The notes under the pieces: model-generated
What the model saw: the letters and a program-made list of their open reading frames with translations, nothing else
Databases searched by the model: none
What the model was told of the DNA's origin: nothing
Shown here: positions 53,236 through 63,223 of the stretch, piece by piece
Position numbering within the stretch: the stretch's first letter is position 1
Layout of the letters: every line of letters begins with the position of its first letter
NCBI RefSeq assembly: GCF_009857915.1
Contig: NZ_WWCM01000003.1
Location: 1-64,000, forward strand
Direction: 5' to 3'
Length of the DNA stretch: 64,000 nt
Origin: Duganella qianjiadongensis
GTDB lineage: Bacteria > Pseudomonadota > Gammaproteobacteria > Burkholderiales > Burkholderiaceae_D
Position numbers and translations under genes: made by a program

Positions 53236-55905
53236 ATGACAAAAACCCTCATCATCGCCGAGAAGCCATCTGTCGCGAACGACATCGCGAAGACGCTGGG
53301 CGGCTTTACCAAGCACGATGAGTACTTTGAATCCGACGAGTTCGTGCTGTCCTCCGCCGTCGGTCACCTGCTGGAAATTGCCGTTCCGGAAGAGCATGAT
53401 GTCAAGCGTGGCAAGTGGAGTTTTGCCCACCTGCCCATGATACCGCCGTATTTCGCGCTCAACCCCATCGCCAAGACGGAAGCGCGGCTCAAGGTGCTGA
53501 ACAAGCTGATCAAGCGCAAGGATGTCACCACCCTGATTAACGCATGCGACGCGGGGCGCGAAGGGGAGCTGATTTTCCGCCTGATCGCGCAGAACGCCAA
53601 AGCCAAGCAGCCGGTCAAGCGGCTGTGGCTGCAGTCGATGACGCCGGGCGCTATCCGCGAAGGCTTTGCCCATCTGCGCAGCGACGAAGACATGATGCCG
53701 CTGGCCGATGCCGCGCGCTGCCGTTCCGAGGCCGACTGGCTGATCGGCATTAACGGCACCCGCGCCATGACCGCGTTCAACTCGAAAGAGGGCGGTTTCT
53801 ACCTGACTACGGTAGGCCGGGTGCAGACGCCTACCCTGTCCATCGTGGTAGAACGGGAAGAGAAGATCAAGAAATTCGTGCCGCGCGACTTCTGGGAAGT
53901 GCGCGCCGAATTCGTCTGCGCCGCCGGTGTGTACGAAGGCCGCTGGCTCGATACCAAATTCAAGAAGGACGAGAACGATCCGGAGAAGCGCGCCGAGCGC
54001 CTGTGGAGCAAAACCGCCGCCGACACCATTGCGCTGGCCGTGCGCGGCAAGCAGGGCAAGGTGACGGAAGAAGCCAAGCCCACCACCTCGATGGCGCCGG
54101 CCCTGTTCGATCTGACCAGTCTGCAGCGCGAAGCCAACTCGCGCTTCGGCTTCTCGGCCAAGAATACGCTGGGTCTGGCACAGGCCCTGTATGAAAAGCA
54201 CAAAGTGCTGACCTATCCGCGTACCGACTCGCGTCATCTGCCGGAAGACTATATGCCGACCGTGAATCAGGCGCTGGAAGTGGTCAAGGAAAACCCTAAC
54301 TACCACCAGTTCGCCAAGCAGATACTGGACAAGGGCTGGGTCAAGCCGAACAAGCGGATTTTCGACAACACCAAGATTTCCGATCACTTTGCGATCATCC
54401 CGACCACCATCGCGCCGAAGAATCTGTCCGAACCCGAGCAGAAGCTGTACGACCTCGTGGTGCGCCGCTTCATGGCAGTGTTCTTCCCGGCCGCCGAGTT
54501 CCAGGTCACCACGCGCTACACCGAAGTTGCCGGTCACCAGTTCAAGACCGAAGGCAAGGTGATGACCAATCCGGGCTGGCTGGCCATCTACGGCAAGGAA
54601 GCCGATAGCGACGACAAGGAAGGCAACAACAAGAGTCTGGTGCCGGTGGCCAAAGGCGAACAGGTGCTGACCGATCAGGTCCATGCTAACGGACTGGTGA
54701 CCAAACCGCCGGCACGCTATACCGAGGCGACGCTGCTGTCGGCCATGGAAGGCGCCGGCAAACTGGTGGAAGACGACGAACTGCGCGACGCCATGGCCGG
54801 CAAAGGTCTGGGCACGCCAGCGACGCGCGCTGCCACCATCGAAGGCTTGCTGACGGAACGCTATCTGCTGCGCGAAGGGCGCGAGCTGATGCCGACCGCC
54901 AAAGCGTTCCAGCTGATGACTCTGCTGCGCGGTCTGGGCGTGAACGAACTGACGGCGCCGGAACTGACGGGCGAATGGGAATACAAGCTGTCGCAGATGG
55001 AAAAGGGCAAAATCTCGCGTGACGAATTCATGCGCGAAATCGCCCAGATGGCGCAAGTCATCGTCAAGCGCGCCAAGGAATACGACAACGACACCATCCC
55101 CGGCGACTACCACACGCTGCACACGCCTTGCCCTAACTGCGGCAGCGTAGTGAAGGAAAACTATCGCCGTTTCGCCTGCACCAAGTGCGATTTTTCGATG
55201 AGCAAAACGCCGGGCAGCCGCCAGTTCGAAATCGAGGAAGTGGAACAGCTGCTGAAAGACCGCACCATTGGTCCGCTGCAGGGCTTCCGCTCCAAGATGG
55301 GCCGTCCGTTTGCCGCCATTCTGCGCATCGTGCGCGACGAAGACATCAGCAACTTCAAGCTGGAGTTCGACTTCGGCCAGAACGATGATGCCGAGGACAG
55401 CGAGCCGGTCGATTTCAGCGGCCAGACGCCGCTGGGCGCTTGCCCGAAATGCCAGGGTGGCGTGTACGAAATGGGGCTGGCCTATGTGTGCGAACACAGC
55501 GTAGCCAAACCCAAGACTTGCGACTTCCGTAGCGGCCGTATCATTCTGCAGCAGGAAATCCTGCCCGAGCAGATGGCCAAGCTGCTCAACGACGGCAAGA
55601 CTGATCTGCTGCCGGGTTTTGTTTCGCAGCGTACGCGCCGTCCGTTCAAGGCTTTCCTGACGCGCGGTAAAGATGGCAAGATCAGCTTCGAGTTCGAAGA
55701 GCGCAAGGCCAAGGCGCCAGCCAAAGGCAAGGCGGCGGCTGCCGGGTCTGCTGACGAGGCCGTCGAGGACAGCGCAGCAGCGCCGGCCAAAAAGGCCCCG
55801 GCCAAGAAAGCGGCGCCTGCCAAGGCTGCTCCAGCCAAGAAACCGGCTGCCAAAAAAGCTCCGGCCAAGAAAACGGCTACGAAAAAGACTGCCAGCGCAG
55901 AGTAA
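53236..55905 (+). CDS. topB: DNA topoisomerase III with basic C-terminal tail
   Basis: The 889-residue type IA topoisomerase opens with a TOPRIM domain (TKTLIIAEKPSVANDIAKTLG, with ACDAGREGELIFR carrying the metal-binding acids). The active-site Tyr is in LTYPRTDSRHLP (about residue 326). After the core (to about 610) come zinc-binding segments (CPNCGSVVKENYRRFACTKC, CPKCQGGVYEMGLAYVCEHS) and toprim-C repeats, and a final 60-residue Lys/Ala/Pro tail of AKK/PAKK repeats. The E. coli enzyme is about 650 residues; the extra part is usual in betaproteobacteria. The 791-codon ORF on the opposite strand is a shadow. Confidence 0.96.
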   Translation: MTKTLIIAEKPSVANDIAKTLGGFTKHDEYFESDEFVLSSAVGHLLEIAVPEEHDVKRGKWSFAHLPMIPPYFALNPIAKTEARLKVLNKLIKRKDVTTLINACDAGREGELIFRLIAQNAKAKQPVKRLWLQSMTPGAIREGFAHLRSDEDMMPLADAARCRSEADWLIGINGTRAMTAFNSKEGGFYLTTVGRVQTPTLSIVVEREEKIKKFVPRDFWEVRAEFVCAAGVYEGRWLDTKFKKDENDPEKRAERLWSKTAADTIALAVRGKQGKVTEEAKPTTSMAPALFDLTSLQREANSRFGFSAKNTLGLAQALYEKHKVLTYPRTDSRHLPEDYMPTVNQALEVVKENPNYHQFAKQILDKGWVKPNKRIFDNTKISDHFAIIPTTIAPKNLSEPEQKLYDLVVRRFMAVFFPAAEFQVTTRYTEVAGHQFKTEGKVMTNPGWLAIYGKEADSDDKEGNNKSLVPVAKGEQVLTDQVHANGLVTKPPARYTEATLLSAMEGAGKLVEDDELRDAMAGKGLGTPATRAATIEGLLTERYLLREGRELMPTAKAFQLMTLLRGLGVNELTAPELTGEWEYKLSQMEKGKISRDEFMREIAQMAQVIVKRAKEYDNDTIPGDYHTLHTPCPNCGSVVKENYRRFACTKCDFSMSKTPGSRQFEIEEVEQLLKDRTIGPLQGFRSKMGRPFAAILRIVRDEDISNFKLEFDFGQNDDAEDSEPVDFSGQTPLGACPKCQGGVYEMGLAYVCEHSVAKPKTCDFRSGRIILQQEILPEQMAKLLNDGKTDLLPGFVSQRTRRPFKAFLTRGKDGKISFEFEERKAKAPAKGKAAAAGSADEAVEDSAAAPAKKAPAKKAAPAKAAPAKKPAAKKAPAKKTATKKTASAE

Positions 55906-55924
55906 GGTGCTGGCGCAGTATCAG

Positions 55925-55953
55925 ACGGGACCCGCTGCGGTCCCGTTTTTTTT
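55925..55953 (+). terminator. topB terminator
   Basis: A perfect 8-bp stem ACGGGACC/GGTCCCGT with a 6-base loop (CGCTGC) runs directly into eight T, 19 bases after the topB stop. It is a textbook rho-independent terminator. Confidence 0.94.
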
Positions 55954-56038
55954 GGGAGAGGGCATCTTGCGGATAGCGCCCTGCAGGGAGCGCGCCGTAC
56001 TTGTGGTCGCCACCTGAGCGCGCTATATTGAAAGCATC

Positions 56039-56554
56039 ATGAGCCTGTCTATCAACGCCTATAGCCCTGCCAGCAGTGTTGCCACATCGGCCACACAGCC
56101 CACGGCTGCGACTGCGGCCAGCCCTGCTCAGCCCGCCTCATCAGGTAGGGCAGGAAATCTGGCATCGACCGCCATCACGCTGTCCTCCGATTCCGCGCTG
56201 GCGGCATCGCTGGGCAGTTCGGCTGCGGCCACGGTGTACACGCCGTCCGGACTGTTGAGCAGTTTGCAACAGGCGGGTACGGTAGGGCTGGAGCTGACCA
56301 TACCGGCCACGGGCAGTCAGGCCGATACGGCGCAAATTGCAAGCAATGCGCTCGATCAGGCGGTGCTGAACGAGCTGGCAGCACCAGCCTCGTCGTCGGG
56401 GATCTATACGGGCGCGGGTAATCTGGGCGGCATGTCGGCGCAGGCGGCTGCCAACTGGGCCAGCCTGCTCAAAGCCCAGCCCGGACTGGCGGGCAATGCC
56501 ATTGCCGATTCCGTCAATGCCGGCGTGGTCGCGACCCTGCAGACCCAGGCCTGA
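56039..56554 (+). CDS. Low-complexity Ala/Ser/Thr-rich protein, unknown function
   Basis: The 171-residue product is almost free of charged residues. It has an Ala/Ser/Thr/Pro-rich first half (SLSINAYSPASSVATSATQPTAATAASP) and a second half with GIYTGAGNLGGMSAQAAANWASLLKAQPGLAGNAIADSVNAGVVATLQTQA. No signal peptide or membrane helix is evident. Composition resembles flagellar hook-associated or secreted accessory proteins, but no family can be named. It is bounded by the topB terminator and a convergent ABC gene. Confidence 0.6.
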   Translation: MSLSINAYSPASSVATSATQPTAATAASPAQPASSGRAGNLASTAITLSSDSALAASLGSSAAATVYTPSGLLSSLQQAGTVGLELTIPATGSQADTAQIASNALDQAVLNELAAPASSSGIYTGAGNLGGMSAQAAANWASLLKAQPGLAGNAIADSVNAGVVATLQTQA

Positions 56555-56590
56555 GCGGGGCCCGCGACTGCTGCAGCAACAGTCGCCGCC

Positions 56591-59500
56591 CTACAGGGCA
56601 AGGATTTCCACGTTGATCATATTGTCGCGCGGCTTGCGGTCGATCAGCTTGTTGTCGGGATCGATGCCGGCTTTGGCCGGACGAGTGTTGACGATCACCG
56701 TGTACAGATTGTCCTTGTGCGTCATCAGCTTGCGCTCGCGGTACAGGCTGTTGCCATCCTTGTCGTCGATGCCGACTTCTATCCAGTCGCGCAGCAGCAT
56801 GTCTGTCTCGGCGCCCTGTTCGTCGGCCTGCACCTTGGCGGCGCTGACGCTGAACGCCACTTCATAGCGCCCGTCCGGCAGGCGGCGCGCGCTGGCCGAC
56901 ACGGCGTGGTTCTCGTACAGCACGATGTGATTGAACACATCGTCGATCAGATAGGCGTAGTCGGGTGGCGTGATCTTGCGCAACGCCTCGATCAGCACGC
57001 TCACCGACGGGTAGGGACCGGCGCGATGGTTGTACTGCGCCAGCATCTCTTTCAGTGCAGCGTTGATGCGCGCCTCGCCTATGGCTTCCTGTAACTGGTA
57101 CATGGCCAGACTGCCCTTGCGGTACTGGATGTAGTTCTGGTTTTCATTGTCGGCCAGCGGCAGCTCCTTCTTGCGCTCGATGGCACGGCCCATCAGATAC
57201 TGTTCAAGGTCGTAGCGCAGGAAGCGCCGCATGCGTTCGGGGCCGACGTTTTTCTTCATCACCATCAGGGCCGAATATTCGGCCAGTGTTTCGCTCAGCA
57301 CGGTCGCGCCGCGGGTATTTCCGCCCACCAGCTGATGGCCCCACCACTGGTGCGCCACTTCGTGCGCCGTGACGTAGAACGGATAGTCCACATCCTTGGC
57401 GTTGCGCTCGTTGACCTTGGCAATAAAGCCCATGGCTTCCGAGTAGGCGATGGTGCTGGGCAGCGCTTGCGCGTAGCTGGCGTAGCGGGGGAATTCGACG
57501 ATGCGTACCAGCTTGTTCTGATAGGGGCCGAAATTGCGCGTGTAGTAGTCGAGCGCTTCCTTGATGCCCTTGTTCATGCGTTCGAGGTTGTAGCTATGGC
57601 CGGGGTGGTAGTACAGCTCGATGCTGACATCCTGCCACCAGTCGCGCTTGACCTGATAGCGCGCCGACTGGAAGGCGTACAGATTGAGCATGGGCTGTTC
57701 CATCCGGTAATGGTAATAATGGCGGTCCTTGCTGGTCCACTGCTTGACCAGCGTGCCGGGCGCAATCGCGGTCTGGTCGGCGCTGGTGCTGACGGTGGCG
57801 TCGAAGCTGATCCAGTCGGCATCGCTGCTGACATGGTTGTTGGCGAGACCGGCCGCATCGTCGCGCGGCGGCAGCTTGTCGCGCGCCGGCAGGCCGTGCT
57901 TCTTGCGGTCGCCCGCATCCTGCAGTTCCAGTGCGGCCTGATAGCCGATGTGGGGCAGCAATTCGTTGCTGAAGAAGGTGCCGTTGTCGATGACGGGCGT
58001 TTCGCCGCCCAGCCCCAGTATGCCCTGCGGCTGGTAGGCCAGATCGAAGTCCATCGCCAGCTTTTCACCGGGCGCCAGCGGCGTCACCAGCTTGTAGCTG
58101 TAGAAGCCCAGCAGACTGTCGCGCAGGCCGGGACGGCTAGCCTGGCTGAAGCGCACGTTGTAGCTGCTGGCCTTGCTGTCCTGATACACGATGACATCGG
58201 TGACGGGCTGGCTGCCTTTGTTGTGCAGCAGGTAACGGCCTTTGACCACCAGCGTGCGCTGGGCCGGGGTGATTGCCACATCCAGTTTGACGTCGATGAT
58301 GCGGGCTTGGGGCAGCGTCAGGTACTGGCGGTATTTGGTTTCGTAGGCAGCGCGGTCGGCATCCTTCTGCCAGCTCGATTCATAGCGGTTGGCCACATGG
58401 GTGTTGTAATACAGCAGGCCGCCGGCGCCGCCGAACACCAGCAGGCCCAGCGCGAAGCCGCCCAGCACGGGCGCCGTCAGCCCGTGGCGCGCCAGCTGCA
58501 GCCGCTGGCGCCAGCTATGCGGCGTGCCGCGCGACCAGAACAGCAGCGACAGCAGTACCAGCATCAGCGCTGCGCCGCTCCAGTACAGCAGGAACCAGTG
58601 TTCGCGCGTCAGGTAGTGGCCGTAGCCATTCATGGCCGAATAGATGAAGCTCGGTGCATTGCCGTAGATGAGCATGGGATCGTCTATGCCCAGCGCAGCA
58701 CCGGCGATGCTGAAGATGTAGTACACGATCATCACGAAATAGGCCATGTAGCGCTGATTGATCAGCACCTGCAGGGCGATGGCCAGCACGGCATGCAGGG
58801 CATAGCCGGGCAGCAGTACGAGGAACAGATGGTGCGCATACAGGCCCGGTTCGAGCAGGAAATAGCCCTGCGCGATCTGGATGCTCATTCCGCACAGCAT
58901 CACCACCAGCATCAGCAGGGCCTGCAGGCTGATCAGGGCCAGCAGCTTGGCCAGCAACGGCAGCCAGTCAGGGATAGGCAGGGCATCGAACATCTGGCTG
59001 ATGCGCGCTTCGCGTTCGCGCCACACCAGCTCGCCCGCATAGAAGGTGGTGACGATGAACATGAACAGGGCAAAGGTTTCGGCAATCGATTCCAGCACCA
59101 GATACGTGACCGGATAGGTTGGCGTGCCGTACATGGCACCCAGATCGAGCGAACTGGCAAACATCATCAGCACGCCGGCGAGCACGATGACGAGGAAGTA
59201 GATGTTCTTGATGCTTTCGCGCACGTTCATCCAGCTCATCTTGGCCAGCAGCAGCGTCAGGCTGCGGCGGGCGAAGTCGGGTTGCTCGCGGGTCTGCTCG
59301 GCGGTGCTGCTCAGCTGGCGCGCTGCTTCGCTGTCGCCGGGCGCGCGTCCCGTATCGATGCTGGCAATGAAGTGGAAGCGCCAGTAACCGGCCAGCAGGC
59401 CGAGTATGGCAAACGAGGCCCACATCAGACGGTTGACCAGATACACGCCCTCGGGCCAGAACATGCGGGTGTTGCGCTCGATGATGGGCCAGTATTCGGT

Positions 59501-60163
59501 GACGCGGCCCACGGCCATGGTGCCGAAGGGATCGATCAGTGCGGCCAGGGTTTTGTAGTCGAGGTCGCGCGCCAGACCGGGCGCCACCAGATAGGCGACC
59601 AGCATCACCACGCTGGCAATGTAGACCGGCAGCATGCGCCGGCTCAGCGCCGCCAGCATGAAGAACACTGCGCCGAAAATCAGGATATTCGGCAGGATCA
59701 CCAGCAGATAGGGCATCAGATAGGCCAGCAGGCTGGGCTGGGCTAGTTTTTCTGCATCGATGCCGGGCAGGTAACGCCCCAGCCATGCACCGAGAATGAT
59801 GCTGGTGAAAATCACCGCCAGCGTCAGATAGGCGCCCAGAAAACGCCCGAACATGTACTGGGCCTTGCTGATGGGCGCACTGAAGAAGAAGTGCTGCATG
59901 TCGTACTCGAAATCCTGCTGCACCGAGCGGCCCATCATGGCAGCGATCACCACCACCCCGAACGAGCCCAGATAGCTGGCCGTCAGCATCAGCGAACGGG
60001 GCGAATCGATCATCACGCCGCCAAAGCTGACATTGGCCTGTTTTAGCGCGCCGCCGGCCGCTGCCATCCACAGCAGGGCAAGGGCGAAGAACCCGGCGAA
60101 ATACACCCAGGTGGAAAGCAGCTTGAGGCGCTGGCGCGCTTCAAAGGAGGCGATGGCGAACAT
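56591..60163 (-). CDS. ABC-2 permease fused to M1 family aminopeptidase
   Basis: This very large protein (1190 residues) joins two modules. The first half (about 1-600) has about 12 membrane helices in two ABC-2 permease blocks, beginning [21 protein letters not shown] and [23 protein letters not shown]. The second half is a peptidase of the M1 family. Its zinc site is [15 protein letters not shown] (about residue 935) with the third ligand Glu in [11 protein letters not shown], and the N-terminal beta domain is at about 620-850. The ATPase precedes it by nine bases, so exporter and peptidase form a unit. Substrate and orientation of the peptidase (probably periplasmic) are not known. Confidence 0.93.
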   Translation of the reverse strand: MFAIASFEARQRLKLLSTWVYFAGFFALALLWMAAAGGALKQANVSFGGVMIDSPRSLMLTASYLGSFGVVVIAAMMGRSVQQDFEYDMQHFFFSAPISKAQYMFGRFLGAYLTLAVIFTSIILGAWLGRYLPGIDAEKLAQPSLLAYLMPYLLVILPNILIFGAVFFMLAALSRRMLPVYIASVVMLVAYLVAPGLARDLDYKTLAALIDPFGTMAVGRVTEYWPIIERNTRMFWPEGVYLVNRLMWASFAILGLLAGYWRFHFIASIDTGRAPGDSEAARQLSSTAEQTREQPDFARRSLTLLLAKMSWMNVRESIKNIYFLVIVLAGVLMMFASSLDLGAMYGTPTYPVTYLVLESIAETFALFMFIVTTFYAGELVWREREARISQMFDALPIPDWLPLLAKLLALISLQALLMLVVMLCGMSIQIAQGYFLLEPGLYAHHLFLVLLPGYALHAVLAIALQVLINQRYMAYFVMIVYYIFSIAGAALGIDDPMLIYGNAPSFIYSAMNGYGHYLTREHWFLLYWSGAALMLVLLSLLFWSRGTPHSWRQRLQLARHGLTAPVLGGFALGLLVFGGAGGLLYYNTHVANRYESSWQKDADRAAYETKYRQYLTLPQARIIDVKLDVAITPAQRTLVVKGRYLLHNKGSQPVTDVIVYQDSKASSYNVRFSQASRPGLRDSLLGFYSYKLVTPLAPGEKLAMDFDLAYQPQGILGLGGETPVIDNGTFFSNELLPHIGYQAALELQDAGDRKKHGLPARDKLPPRDDAAGLANNHVSSDADWISFDATVSTSADQTAIAPGTLVKQWTSKDRHYYHYRMEQPMLNLYAFQSARYQVKRDWWQDVSIELYYHPGHSYNLERMNKGIKEALDYYTRNFGPYQNKLVRIVEFPRYASYAQALPSTIAYSEAMGFIAKVNERNAKDVDYPFYVTAHEVAHQWWGHQLVGGNTRGATVLSETLAEYSALMVMKKNVGPERMRRFLRYDLEQYLMGRAIERKKELPLADNENQNYIQYRKGSLAMYQLQEAIGEARINAALKEMLAQYNHRAGPYPSVSVLIEALRKITPPDYAYLIDDVFNHIVLYENHAVSASARRLPDGRYEVAFSVSAAKVQADEQGAETDMLLRDWIEVGIDDKDGNSLYRERKLMTHKDNLYTVIVNTRPAKAGIDPDNKLIDRKPRDNMINVEILAL

Positions 60164-60172
60164 GATCTGTCC

Positions 60173-61066
60173 TCAAGCGCACTGGCTATCGGCCTGATGG
60201 CGGCCGGAAATCGTGGCGAAATACACATCTTCCAGATCACCCAGAGTTTCCTCGAAGCCGTCGCCCGGATCGTTTTCGCTATATACGTGGATCAGCGTGC
60301 GGCCCGACAGCAGGCGCGAGGAAATCACCGGATGGCGCAGCTGGAACGAGGGCAGGTCGCGCTTGTCGATGAAGCGTGCCCAGATCTTGTCGCTGACGTC
60401 GTGGATCAGCTGCTGGGTGGGGCCGCACAGCAGCAGATGGCCTTTGTTGATAATGGCCATATTGGCGCACAGATCGGCCACGTCGCTGACGATGTGGGTG
60501 GACAGGATTACTGTCTTGTCCTCGCCGATATCGGACAGCAGGTTGTGGAAGCGTACCCTTTCCTGCGGGTCGAGGCCGGCAGTGGGCTCGTCGACAATAA
60601 TCAGCTTGGGGTCGCCCAGCAGGGCCTGGGCGATGCCGAAGCGCTGGCGCATGCCGCCGGAAAAGCCGCCCAGGCGCTGGTGCCGCACTTCGAACAGATT
60701 GGTCTGCTGCAGCAGTCCGTCGACCACCTCGCGCCGGCGCCCGCGGCCTGACAAGCCTTTCAGTTCGGCCAGATGGTCGAGCAGTTCGTAGGCCGTGACT
60801 TTGGGGTAGAGGCCGAAGTCCTGCGGCAGGTAGCCGAGCAGGCGGCGCACGGCATCTTTTTCATCAAGTACATCAATATCGTCGAGGAAGACGGCACCGG
60901 AATCGCATTCCTGCAGGGTAGCCAGGGTGCGCATCAGCGTGGACTTGCCGGCGCCGTTGGGGCCAAGCAAGCCGAACATCCCGCTGGGGATGGTCAGCGA
61001 GATATTGTCCAGTGCCACTACGCCATTCGCGTAGGTCTTGGACAGGTTGCTGATACGTAATTCCAT
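60173..61066 (-). CDS. ABC transporter ATPase partner of the permease-peptidase
   Basis: From the ATG at 61066 the product is 297 residues. Walker A is GPNGAGKST (about 38), the signature FSGGMRQRFGIAQALL, Walker B LIIVDEPTAGLD and the H-loop STHIVSD. The C-terminal part (about 215-297) is a regulatory extension. The extra seven codons from the ATG at 61087 do not resemble ABC N-termini. It is coupled to the permease-peptidase at 56591, with nine bases between them. Confidence 0.93.
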   Translation of the reverse strand: MELRISNLSKTYANGVVALDNISLTIPSGMFGLLGPNGAGKSTLMRTLATLQECDSGAVFLDDIDVLDEKDAVRRLLGYLPQDFGLYPKVTAYELLDHLAELKGLSGRGRRREVVDGLLQQTNLFEVRHQRLGGFSGGMRQRFGIAQALLGDPKLIIVDEPTAGLDPQERVRFHNLLSDIGEDKTVILSTHIVSDVADLCANMAIINKGHLLLCGPTQQLIHDVSDKIWARFIDKRDLPSFQLRHPVISSRLLSGRTLIHVYSENDPGDGFEETLGDLEDVYFATISGRHQADSQCA

Positions 61067-61299
61067 GCTGACTCCTGTGGCGGGCATTGCCCTATTTCTT
61101 CCTAGCTATACACCGCATTGTATTGAACTTGTGCAGGACATGGGCGCTGAATGCGATAGTCGGCAAAAAGTTTGCGCCAAGCTGCAGAAAAGCCCTACTG
61201 GACGGCAGGCGAATATTTGTCTTGTGGAAATACCCACACGCTGATGCAGCGCCGTAGCGTTTGATACCCGCAGCGCAGCGAATATGGGAAAATGGGCGC

Positions 61300-61755
61300 A
61301 TGAATCCGGAACTCCAAGAAAAAATACTGGCCGTCACCCGCTGTGGCGTGGACCGGCACGAATCCACCGGCTTTTTCCGCGTGGCGCTGGGGCTGTATTA
61401 CCTGTCCGGCCTGATGACCAAGGAGACGCTGGATTTCAAGCGGCTCGACCGCCAGTTCAATCGTTTCATCTATCACACCATAGGCAAGGGCCACAGCATC
61501 ACCAGCATCCTGCAGTACATGAGTGGCGAAAAAGTCGTGCCGGTTCTGGAATCCCAGCGTTTTCTGCGTGCTTTTGGCCAGTACTGCACGGAAGTGCCGG
61601 TGGAGAATATCCCCTTCCTGCTGGGGCTGAACCTGAGCGTGGCAAAAGATATTTCCAAAATTGATGTGCGCGGGCCCGTGGCCGACTACATCGAACGTCA
61701 GCGCCAGTTGCGCGAGGCCGCTGAAGAGGCGGCGCGGCTACAGCCCGGACAGTGA
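61300..61755 (+). CDS. Hypothetical helical protein
   Basis: The ATG at 61300 encodes 151 residues. The sequence is mostly amphipathic helix: MNPELQEKILAVTRCGVDRHESTGFFRVALGLYYLSGLMTKETLDFKRLDRQFNRFIYHTIGKGHSITSILQYMSGEKVVPVLESQRFLRAFGQYC is strongly alpha-like, and the tail is Glu/Arg/Ala-rich (YIERQRQLREAAEEAARLQ). There are no membrane helices or signals. I recognise no family. It precedes coq7 by 75 bases. Confidence 0.7.
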   Translation: MNPELQEKILAVTRCGVDRHESTGFFRVALGLYYLSGLMTKETLDFKRLDRQFNRFIYHTIGKGHSITSILQYMSGEKVVPVLESQRFLRAFGQYCTEVPVENIPFLLGLNLSVAKDISKIDVRGPVADYIERQRQLREAAEEAARLQPGQ

Positions 61756-61797
61756 CGCGGCGGAGGCCATTCACAGCGACAATCCGCGGCAGCGCCG

Positions 61798-61803
61798 TAT
61801 AAT
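61798..61803 (+). promoter_or_regulatory. coq7 promoter -10
   Basis: A perfect TATAAT lies 27 bases before the coq7 ATG at 61831. The -35 region (about 61775-61780) does not match the consensus well, so strength is unclear. Confidence 0.5.
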
Positions 61804-61830
61804 ATGCGCTCCCTTATTCTCGAGTCTGTC

Positions 61831-62469
61831 ATGGCTTACAAGCACACCCCACTGGACCGTTTCATCTCTGGCGCCGACAAGGCATTGCGCGTGATCACTG
61901 GCGTGGCCTCGGCCTCGCGTCCCACGCCGGCCCAGCACATCCCCGATGCGGAAATGAGCGACGCCGAGCGCCGCCATAGCGCCGGTCTGATGCGGGTCAA
62001 TCATGTGGGCGAGGTGTGCGCGCAGGCGCTGTATAACTCGCAGAGCCGCTTTGCCAAGACGGACGAAATCCGCGCCCAGTTCGAGCAGGCGGGCCGCGAG
62101 GAAGAAGATCATCTGGCCTGGACCGCCCAGCGTCTCGACGAGCTGGGTTCGCATATCAGCGTGCTCAACCCCTTGTTCTATGCGGGCGCGTATGCGCTGG
62201 GCACGGTGGCAGCCGTGATCGGCGACAGCACCAGTCTGGGCTTTGTGGTGGAAACGGAGCGGCAGGTGGAGGCCCACCTGATGAGCCATCTGGAAAAACT
62301 GCCGGAGCAGGATGCCCGCTCGCGCGCCATCGTGGACCAGATGCGCATCGACGAAATCGAGCATGGCGCGGCGGCGCAGGCGCTTGGTGCCATCAACACG
62401 CCGGCACCCGTGCAGGCGGTGATGGCAGTGATGGGCAAGGTCATGACCAGCACCGCCTACTACCTTTGA
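61831..62469 (+). CDS. coq7: 3-demethoxyubiquinol 3-hydroxylase
   Basis: Coq7 (212 residues from the ATG at 61831) is a di-iron monooxygenase that makes the last ring hydroxyl of ubiquinone at the inner face of the membrane. The di-iron ligands are found in [46 protein letters not shown] and DEIEHGAAA. The first nine residues of an upstream in-frame start at 61804 are unconserved. A decamer repeat array follows immediately. Confidence 0.96.
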   Translation: MAYKHTPLDRFISGADKALRVITGVASASRPTPAQHIPDAEMSDAERRHSAGLMRVNHVGEVCAQALYNSQSRFAKTDEIRAQFEQAGREEEDHLAWTAQRLDELGSHISVLNPLFYAGAYALGTVAAVIGDSTSLGFVVETERQVEAHLMSHLEKLPEQDARSRAIVDQMRIDEIEHGAAAQALGAINTPAPVQAVMAVMGKVMTSTAYYL

Positions 62470-62480
62470 TTTCTGGGTAG

Positions 62481-62540
62481 TCTAGATCGGTCTAAACCGG
62501 TCTAAAGCTGTCTATCCGGATCTGGACCGGTCTAAAAACC
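62481..62540 (+). repeat. Six tandem decamers downstream of coq7
   Basis: Six 10-bp units run head to tail without gaps: TCTAGATCGG, TCTAAACCGG, TCTAAAGCTG, TCTATCCGGA, TCTGGACCGG, TCTAAAAACC. They start 12 bases after the coq7 stop and end 10 bases before the osmC stop. The consensus TCTAAACCGG is the reverse complement of CCGGTTTAGA seen in the array at 209-318, so this is the same repeat. Each unit is nearly one helical turn. The core AGACCGGTCT is self-complementary, so transcripts could fold into several alternative hairpins. The unit is too short for a mobile element. Confidence 0.85.
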
Positions 62541-62549
62541 GCATCCAGA

Positions 62550-62972
62550 TCAAGCTTCGATAATCTCGAAGGAGTGGGTGATGCTGGCGGTTTTCGCCAG
62601 CATGATGGACGCCGAGCAGTATTTTTCGTGCGACAGTTTGACCGCGCGTTCTACCGCCTCCGGTTTCAGGTCCTTGCCCGTCACGGTGAAGTGGAAGTGG
62701 ATGCTGGTGAACACTTTCGGTTCCGTGTCGGCCCGTTCCGCTTTCAGCGTGCAGTCGCAGCCGCGCACATCGGCACGGCCTTTTTTCAGGATCAGCACCA
62801 CGTCATAGGCCGAACAGCCGCCCGTGCCGAGCAACACCATTTCCATCGGACGCGGTGCCAGATTATGCCCGCCGCCTTCCGGGGCGCCATCCATGTTGAC
62901 CAGATGGCCAGAACCGGTCTGCGCCAAAAAACTCATGCCCGTAGGGCCATTCCAGCTAACTTTGCATTCCAT
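62550..62972 (-). CDS. OsmC family thiol-dependent peroxidase-like protein
   Basis: From the ATG at 62972 (MECKVSWNGPTGMSFLAQTG) the product is 140 residues, the usual OsmC length. The two catalytic Cys are in LGTGGCSAYDVVLIL (about 56) and KYCSASIMLAKT (about 120). The Gly-rich PRPMEMVLLG segment precedes the first. OsmC/YhfA proteins reduce organic peroxides or bind thiol compounds. It is convergent with coq7, with the repeat array between them. Confidence 0.92.
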   Translation of the reverse strand: MECKVSWNGPTGMSFLAQTGSGHLVNMDGAPEGGGHNLAPRPMEMVLLGTGGCSAYDVVLILKKGRADVRGCDCTLKAERADTEPKVFTSIHFHFTVTGKDLKPEAVERAVKLSHEKYCSASIMLAKTASITHSFEIIEA

Positions 62973-63090
62973 CGTGCTCTCCGCGTGTAAAGGTTGGCCG
63001 TATTGTAATGGACTCGGGCAGGGCTGGCAGGCGGCCGCACTGGCGGGCCGCCCGATAAGCGGCAAACTGGGCGGGAAAGCGCAGCCAGCC

Positions 63091-63120
63091 TTGACTTGCG
63101 GCCGATTTAGCGTTTATACT
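63091..63120 (+). promoter_or_regulatory. rplM-rpsI promoter
   Basis: TTGACT (63091-63096) and TATACT (63115-63120) are separated by 18 bases. Both match the sigma70 consensus at five of six positions. Transcription should begin near 63127, giving a leader of nearly 100 bases. Confidence 0.8.
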
Positions 63121-63126
63121 TATCGG

Positions 63127-63223
63127 CTTTCCATTCGCTCAGGAAAGTAAATAAGAAGGCCGAGTCCGCTGAAGCTGTGGCGGAACCACCATTTGAGCGT
63201 GTTTTACTTATTAGGAAGTCAAC
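63127..63223 (+). promoter_or_regulatory. Structured leader of rplM
   Basis: The leader contains at least two possible hairpins: TTTCC/GGAAA near 63129-63146 and TCCGC/GCGGA near 63167-63185. A ribosome binding site AGGAAGT precedes the ATG. Ribosomal protein leaders in other bacteria often bind the gene product; autoregulation here is inference. Confidence 0.4.

Noticed and set aside
53122..55497. 791-codon open frame opposite topB
   Set aside because: It is antisense to a gene with clear catalytic motifs, and its residues reflect complement codons only.
57335..59746. 803-codon open frame opposite the ABC-M1 fusion
   Set aside because: It is a shadow; the minus-strand gene has a zinc site and membrane helices in the right order.
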